Origin: Clostridia bacterium
Lineage (GTDB): Bacteria > Bacillota_A > Clostridia > Christensenellales > Aristaeellaceae
Direction: 5' to 3'
NCBI GenBank assembly: GCA_017620455.1
Contig: JAFZQK010000014.1
Span: forward strand, 1 to 9,631
Length of the DNA stretch: 9,631 bases
The position numbers and the translations under genes are program-made. Each line of letters begins with the position of its first letter. Position 1 is the stretch's first letter. The notes beneath the pieces are model-generated. The model had not been told where the DNA came from. It saw nothing but the letters and a program-made list of their open reading frames with translations, and searched no databases. This document shows positions 7,142 through 9,631 of the stretch, piece by piece.

Positions 7142-7194
7142 CGGCATCCCTCCAAACAGGCGGTTTTCTCCCTTTCATTCCGCCTCACTCTCCC

Positions 7195-7230
7195 AGTATA
7201 GCACACCTTTTCATAAAATGCACGCATTTT
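7195..7230 (-). promoter_or_regulatory. Extended -10 promoter overlapped by a 16-bp palindrome, upstream of the methyltransferase
   Basis: Minus-strand TATACT (7200 to 7195) is preceded by TGC (7203 to 7201), an extended -10 element. The -35 position (about 7218-7223) is a poor match and falls inside the inverted repeat AAAATGC-AC-GCATTTT (7215-7230). A palindrome over a weak -35 box is the usual place for a repressor or activator site. The regulator is unknown and not encoded in the window. Confidence 0.55.
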
Positions 7231-7249
7231 CTTAATATTTTTTTAACTT

Positions 7250-7268
7250 TTTCAAAACTTTTTTGAAA
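7250..7268. repeat. AT-rich inverted repeat upstream of the methyltransferase promoter
   Basis: TTTCAAAA-CTT-TTTTGAAA is an 8-bp perfect inverted repeat about 62-80 bases upstream of the predicted methyltransferase transcription start. The surrounding stretch 7204-7290 is strikingly AT-rich compared with the rest of the window. It may be a second operator, an UP-element region or simply AT-rich spacer. Confidence 0.35.
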
Positions 7269-7289
7269 TATATTGGCTTGCATGGGTTT

Positions 7290-7327
7290 TCTCACACAAA
7301 AAAGGGACGGGCAACGCCGTCCCTTTT
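7290..7327 (-). terminator. Terminator of metK
   Basis: Minus-strand stem of 11 bp (7317-7327 with 7300-7310), 6-base loop, continuing into a run of T (TTTTTTGTGTG). It begins 24 bases after the metK stop codon. The complementary strand also ends in TTTT, so it may act both ways. Confidence 0.9.
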
Positions 7328-7350
7328 GTTTTCTGTTCCGAAAAGCGGTG

Positions 7351-8529
7351 TTATCCCAGTTCCTTCCACGCCGCCTTCAATTCGTCCACCTTATCCAGCC
7401 GTTCCCAGGGCAGGTCCACGTCCGTGCGGCCGAAATGGCCGTAGGCGGCGGTCTGGCGGTAGATGGGCCGGCGCAGGTCCAGGCGGCTGATGATGGCGTC
7501 GGGCCGCATGTCGAACACCTTTTCCACCAGTTTTCCGATCTCCGCATCCGGGATCACGCCGGTGCCCCGGGTGTTCACCTGGAAGGACACGGGCCGGGCC
7601 ACGCCGATGGCGTAGGCCAGGGCGATCTCGCACTGCCGCGCCAGGCCGGCGGCCACCACGTTCTTGGCGGCGTGGCGGGCGGCGTAGGCGGCGGAGCGGT
7701 CCACCTTGGTGGGATCCTTTCCGGAGAAAGCGCCGCCGCCGTGGGGGGCGTAGCCGCCGTAGGTGTCCACGATGATCTTGCGCCCGGTGAGGCCGCTGTC
7801 CCCCGCAGGGCCGCCCAGCACGAACCGGCCGGTGGGGTTCACGAAATACTTCGTATCCGCCGTCAGCCATTCCGCCGGGATCACGGCCTGGACCACCTGC
7901 TCGATCATGGCCCGGCGGATCTCCTCCTGGGTGACGGTCTCGTCATGCTGGGTGGAAATGACGACGGTATCCACCGCCACGGGCCGGCCGTCCTCGTACA
8001 CCACGGTGACCTGGGATTTGCCGTCGGGGCGCATCCAGGGGCAGATGCCATTCTTCCGCACAAACGCCATCCGCCGGGTGAGCCGGTGGGCCAGGGCGAT
8101 GGGGGCGGGCATCATTTCGGGGGTCTCGTCGCAGGCGAAGCCGAACATCATCCCCTGGTCCCCGGCGCCGGTTTCCCTTTCCGCGTCGTTCCGGGTCTCC
8201 AGGGCGTCGTCCACGCCCTGGGCAATGTCCGGGGACTGATCGTGCACCGCGGTGAGCACGGCGCAGCTCTGGCCGTCGAAGCCCTTCTTGGCCCGGTCGT
8301 AGCCGATTTCCGTGACCACCCGGCGCACGATGTCCGCAATGGGCACGTAGCCCCGGGTGGTGATTTCGCCCATCACCATCACCAGCCCGGTGGTGGCGCA
8401 GGTTTCGCAGGCCACGCGGCTGTCCGGGTCCTGCTCCAGCAGGGCGTCCAGCACGGCGTCGGAGATCTGGTCGCAGATCTTGTCCGGATGCCCTTCGGTG
8501 ACGGATTCAGAAGTAAACAGGGTGCGCAT
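7351..8529 (-). CDS. metK: S-adenosylmethionine synthase (methionine adenosyltransferase)
   Basis: A 392-residue cytoplasmic enzyme that makes S-adenosylmethionine from methionine and ATP, with release of phosphate and pyrophosphate. The N-terminus [17 protein letters not shown] is diagnostic, with H14 and D16 at the ATP and Mg2+ site. The signature GAGDQG is at 121-126 and the second signature GGGAFSGKD at 264-272, with K271 a phosphate-binding lysine. Length is normal for bacterial MetK. The frame stays open to 8715, but the start at 8529 fits both the family N-terminus and the strong AAAGGAGGG ribosome binding site nine bases upstream; the extra upstream codons cover the SAM riboswitch and are not coding. 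It is monocistronic, with its own promoter, riboswitch attenuator and terminator. Confidence 0.98.
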   Translation of the reverse strand: MRTLFTSESVTEGHPDKICDQISDAVLDALLEQDPDSRVACETCATTGLVMVMGEITTRGYVPIADIVRRVVTEIGYDRAKKGFDGQSCAVLTAVHDQSPDIAQGVDDALETRNDAERETGAGDQGMMFGFACDETPEMMPAPIALAHRLTRRMAFVRKNGICPWMRPDGKSQVTVVYEDGRPVAVDTVVISTQHDETVTQEEIRRAMIEQVVQAVIPAEWLTADTKYFVNPTGRFVLGGPAGDSGLTGRKIIVDTYGGYAPHGGGAFSGKDPTKVDRSAAYAARHAAKNVVAAGLARQCEIALAYAIGVARPVSFQVNTRGTGVIPDAEIGKLVEKVFDMRPDAIISRLDLRRPIYRQTAAYGHFGRTDVDLPWERLDKVDELKAAWKELG

Positions 8530-8579
8530 GGAAAAAATCCCTCCTTTGTATTTCCTGAATACCGTCCGGGCCGCAAAAT

Positions 8580-8615
8580 CCCAAGAAAAAGGCCGCTTGC
8601 TCACAGACAAGCGGC
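8580..8615 (-). terminator. Riboswitch-controlled attenuator in the metK leader
   Basis: Minus-strand perfect 8-bp stem GCCGCTTG/CAAGCGGC (8608-8615 with 8592-8599) with an 8-base loop, followed by CTTTTTCTTGGG. It lies between the SAM aptamer and the metK ribosome binding site. CTTGTC in its 5' arm and loop (8611 to 8606) can pair with GATAAG (8644 to 8639), the 3' strand of aptamer stem P1. This supplies an antiterminator when SAM is low. Confidence 0.9.
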
Positions 8616-8637
8616 ATGAAATCATCCTTCGTTTGCG

Positions 8638-8746
8638 CCTTATCTGCCGGCGTGTCGTCCACGCCGCTGGAATTGGCACCTTGCGCGCAAATCCGCGCCG
8701 GTTGCCGGGCTTCATCGGGCCAGTCCCTCTGCCGCTCTGGATAAGG
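8638..8746 (-). promoter_or_regulatory. SAM-I (S-box) riboswitch aptamer controlling metK
   Basis: The minus strand carries the conserved S-box core in order. P1 is 7 bp (CCTTATC, 8746 to 8740, with GATAAGG, 8644 to 8638). The AGAG..GAGGGACTGGCCC kink-turn region, GATGAAGCCCGGCAACC and AAGGTGCCAATTCC follow, then a P4 hairpin of 7 bp (8660-8666 with 8648-8654). The aptamer binds S-adenosylmethionine. Binding stabilises P1 and lets the downstream attenuator form, lowering metK transcription when SAM is plentiful. It starts about 10 bases after the predicted transcription start. Confidence 0.96.
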
Positions 8747-8762
8747 TATTCAGTTCGGGAAC

Positions 8763-8791
8763 AGTATAGTCCATCCTGTCCCCGGCGTCAA
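8763..8791 (-). promoter_or_regulatory. Promoter of metK
   Basis: Minus-strand TTGACG (8791 to 8786) and TATACT (8768 to 8763) are separated by exactly 17 bases, close to the sigma-A consensus. The predicted start near 8756 places the SAM aptamer at the very 5' end of the transcript. Confidence 0.85.
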
Positions 8792-8851
8792 GCCCGGCAC
8801 CGCATTTCTTCCGCAGAAACAAAGAAAAACGGCGGAGCATGAATTCTTCCC

Positions 8852-8880
8852 TTGCATCCAGGGCCAAAATACGGTATACT
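8852..8880 (+). promoter_or_regulatory. Promoter of the asp23-fakA operon
   Basis: TTGCAT (8852-8857) and TATACT (8875-8880) are separated by 17 bases. The promoter diverges from the metK promoter, with about 60 bases between the two -35 boxes. The -10 hexamers of both promoters are identical. Predicted transcript start is near 8887. Confidence 0.8.
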
Positions 8881-8886
8881 GTAGAT

Positions 8887-8911
8887 TGATCCAGCATGTG
8901 TATCTGGATCA
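8887..8911 (+). repeat. Inverted repeat at the 5' end of the asp23-fakA transcript
   Basis: TGATCCAG (8887-8894) and CTGGATCA (8904-8911) form a perfect 8-bp inverted repeat with a 9-base spacer. It begins six bases after the -10 box and ends nine bases before the AAGGAGG ribosome binding site. It could be a 5'-terminal mRNA hairpin that protects from decay or modulates translation, or a DNA operator at the start site. There is no U-run after it, so it is not a terminator. Confidence 0.6.
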
Positions 8912-8936
8912 GAACCGGCGAAGGAGGTTCAAATCC

Positions 8937-9290
8937 ATGGAATGTAAAATCAAGAACAGCGCCGGCACGATCTTCATTTCCGAAGATGTGATGCTGAAGG
9001 TCGTCGGCTATGCCGCGCTGGAATGCTACGGCATTGTGGCGATGTCCTCCAAGCGCGCCAAGGACGGGCTGGTGGAATGGCTGGGAAGGGAAAACCTCAG
9101 CAAGGGCGTACAGGTGCGCATGGTGGACGATCAGCTGGACGTGGATCTGTTCATCGTGGTGGAATACGGCATTTCCGTCGCCGAGGTGTGCAAGACCATC
9201 GTGGAGGTCGTCCGTTACAAGCTGGAGAGCATGACGGGGGTCAAGGTCCGCTCCGTCAATATCTCGGTGGAAGGGATCCGCGTGCAGTAA
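8937..9290 (+). CDS. Asp23/Gls24-family envelope-stress protein (YloU-like)
   Basis: A 117-residue protein of the Asp23/Gls24 family (YloU in Bacillus). It has the expected order: a first conserved segment GTIFISEDVMLKVVGYAALECYG, a central VQVRMVDDQLDVDLFIVVEYG strand pair, and a C-terminal helix plus VKVRSVNISVEGIRV strand. There is no signal peptide or membrane span. Family members associate with the membrane or cell envelope through partners and are linked to stress and lipid metabolism; the molecular role is not settled. The start is set by AAGGAGG nine bases upstream; residues further upstream are not family-like. It is followed after 28 bases by fakA, a pairing conserved in Firmicutes, so the two are very likely co-transcribed. 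Confidence 0.93.
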   Translation: MECKIKNSAGTIFISEDVMLKVVGYAALECYGIVAMSSKRAKDGLVEWLGRENLSKGVQVRMVDDQLDVDLFIVVEYGISVAEVCKTIVEVVRYKLESMTGVKVRSVNISVEGIRVQ

Positions 9291-9318
9291 GCGCGGGACG
9301 GAACGGAGGGAATTACCT

Positions 9319-9631
9319 TTGATTCAGATACAGGCAATCGACGGGCTGCTGCTGCGGGAAATGGTGCTGGCCGGGGCGGCGTTATTGGAAAAGAACCGAG
9401 AAATGGTGGACGCGCTGAACGTGTTCCCCGTCCCGGACGGCGATACGGGCACCAATATGTCTCTGACCATGGCCAGCGCCACCAGGGAGATCAATTCCAA
9501 AGAATTCCTGCGGGCCGACGAGGCGGCGGAAGCCCTGTCCAAGGGCGCGCTGCGGGGCGCCCGGGGCAACAGCGGCGTCATCACCAGCCAGCTCTACCGC
9601 GGCTTTGCCAAGGCCGTGAAGGGAAAGGACA
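9319..9631 (+). CDS. fakA: Fatty acid kinase ATP-binding subunit FakA (DAK2-domain protein YloV), 3' end outside window
   Basis: The first 104 codons of a DAK2/DegV-type kinase subunit. FakA phosphorylates fatty acids delivered by FakB (DegV) proteins, yielding acyl-phosphate for phospholipid synthesis. The diagnostic motif NVFPVPDGDTGTNMS is at 34-48, with D40, D42 and N46 as the Mg2+/ATP ligands. SKGALRGARGNSGVI follows near residue 75-90, the second nucleotide-binding block. The start is a TTG at 9319, chosen because GGAGGG sits eight bases upstream and because the next in-frame ATG (codon 15) would remove part of the conserved first helix. It follows the Asp23-family gene by 28 bases. The gene runs off the right edge; family members are ~550 residues, so most of it is missing here. 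Confidence 0.93.
   Translation, partial: MIQIQAIDGLLLREMVLAGAALLEKNREMVDALNVFPVPDGDTGTNMSLTMASATREINSKEFLRADEAAEALSKGALRGARGNSGVITSQLYRGFAKAVKGKD

Noticed and set aside
6513..7178. 221-codon minus-strand frame overlapping the methyltransferase
   Set aside because: It is out of frame with the clear methyltransferase motifs and is Gly/Ala/Arg-rich shadow sequence.
8530..8715. 62-codon N-terminal extension of metK
   Set aside because: The stretch is the SAM riboswitch and attenuator; MetK proteins start at MRTLFTSE and the ribosome binding site is at 8538-8549.
8712..8897. 61-codon minus-strand open frame between metK and asp23
   Set aside because: It covers both divergent promoters and the start of the aptamer, has no ribosome binding site and no recognisable protein.

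Overview
The window looks like chromosomal housekeeping DNA from a GC-rich, low-complexity-genome Firmicute, most likely a gut-type Clostridia (Christensenellales/Oscillospirales-like). The case rests on a SAM-I (S-box) riboswitch in front of metK, the Asp23/YloU-FakA/YloV gene pair, AGGAGG-type ribosome binding sites, compact sigma-A promoters and strong U-tailed terminators. The lineage is an inference from gene content and style. No mobile element, CRISPR array, tRNA or rRNA was seen.

Minus strand, left to right: (1) a possible interspersed hairpin repeat and a bidirectional terminator (1-208); (2) a Na+/phosphate-cotransporter-family protein with a C-terminal PhoU-like region (209-1849), with its own extended -10 promoter; (3) a three-gene operon read right to left, alpha/beta-hydrolase esterase (4192-4977), secreted SGNH/GDSL hydrolase (2929-4173) and a TtcA-like PP-loop tRNA thiolase (2044-2904), with promoter at 5037-5065 and terminator at 1985-2022; (4) a PLP-dependent aminotransferase of the unusual PF12897-like class (5124-6419), with its own promoter and terminator; (5) a small class I SAM-dependent methyltransferase with atypical SAM-binding residues (6593-7141), whose promoter is overlapped by a palindrome; (6) metK, S-adenosylmethionine synthase (7351-8529).

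The metK leader is the best-resolved regulatory element. Promoter (8763-8791), SAM-I aptamer (8638-8746), an attenuator hairpin with U-run (8580-8615) and the metK ribosome binding site follow in that order. The 3' strand of aptamer stem P1 can pair alternatively with the 5' arm of the attenuator, so high SAM should switch off synthesis of its own producing enzyme.

Plus strand, divergent from metK: a promoter (8852-8880), a perfect 8-bp inverted repeat at the presumed 5' end of the mRNA, an Asp23/Gls24-family protein (8937-9290) and the start of the fatty-acid kinase subunit gene fakA/yloV, with a TTG start and cut by the window edge (9319-9631).

I do not see evidence for a wholly new multi-gene system. 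The observations most worth following are the two inverted repeats over the methyltransferase promoter, the hairpin repeat at the left edge, the 5'-end hairpin of the asp23-fakA transcript, the divergent SAM-binding motifs of the methyltransferase, and the unassigned C-terminal domain of the SGNH hydrolase.
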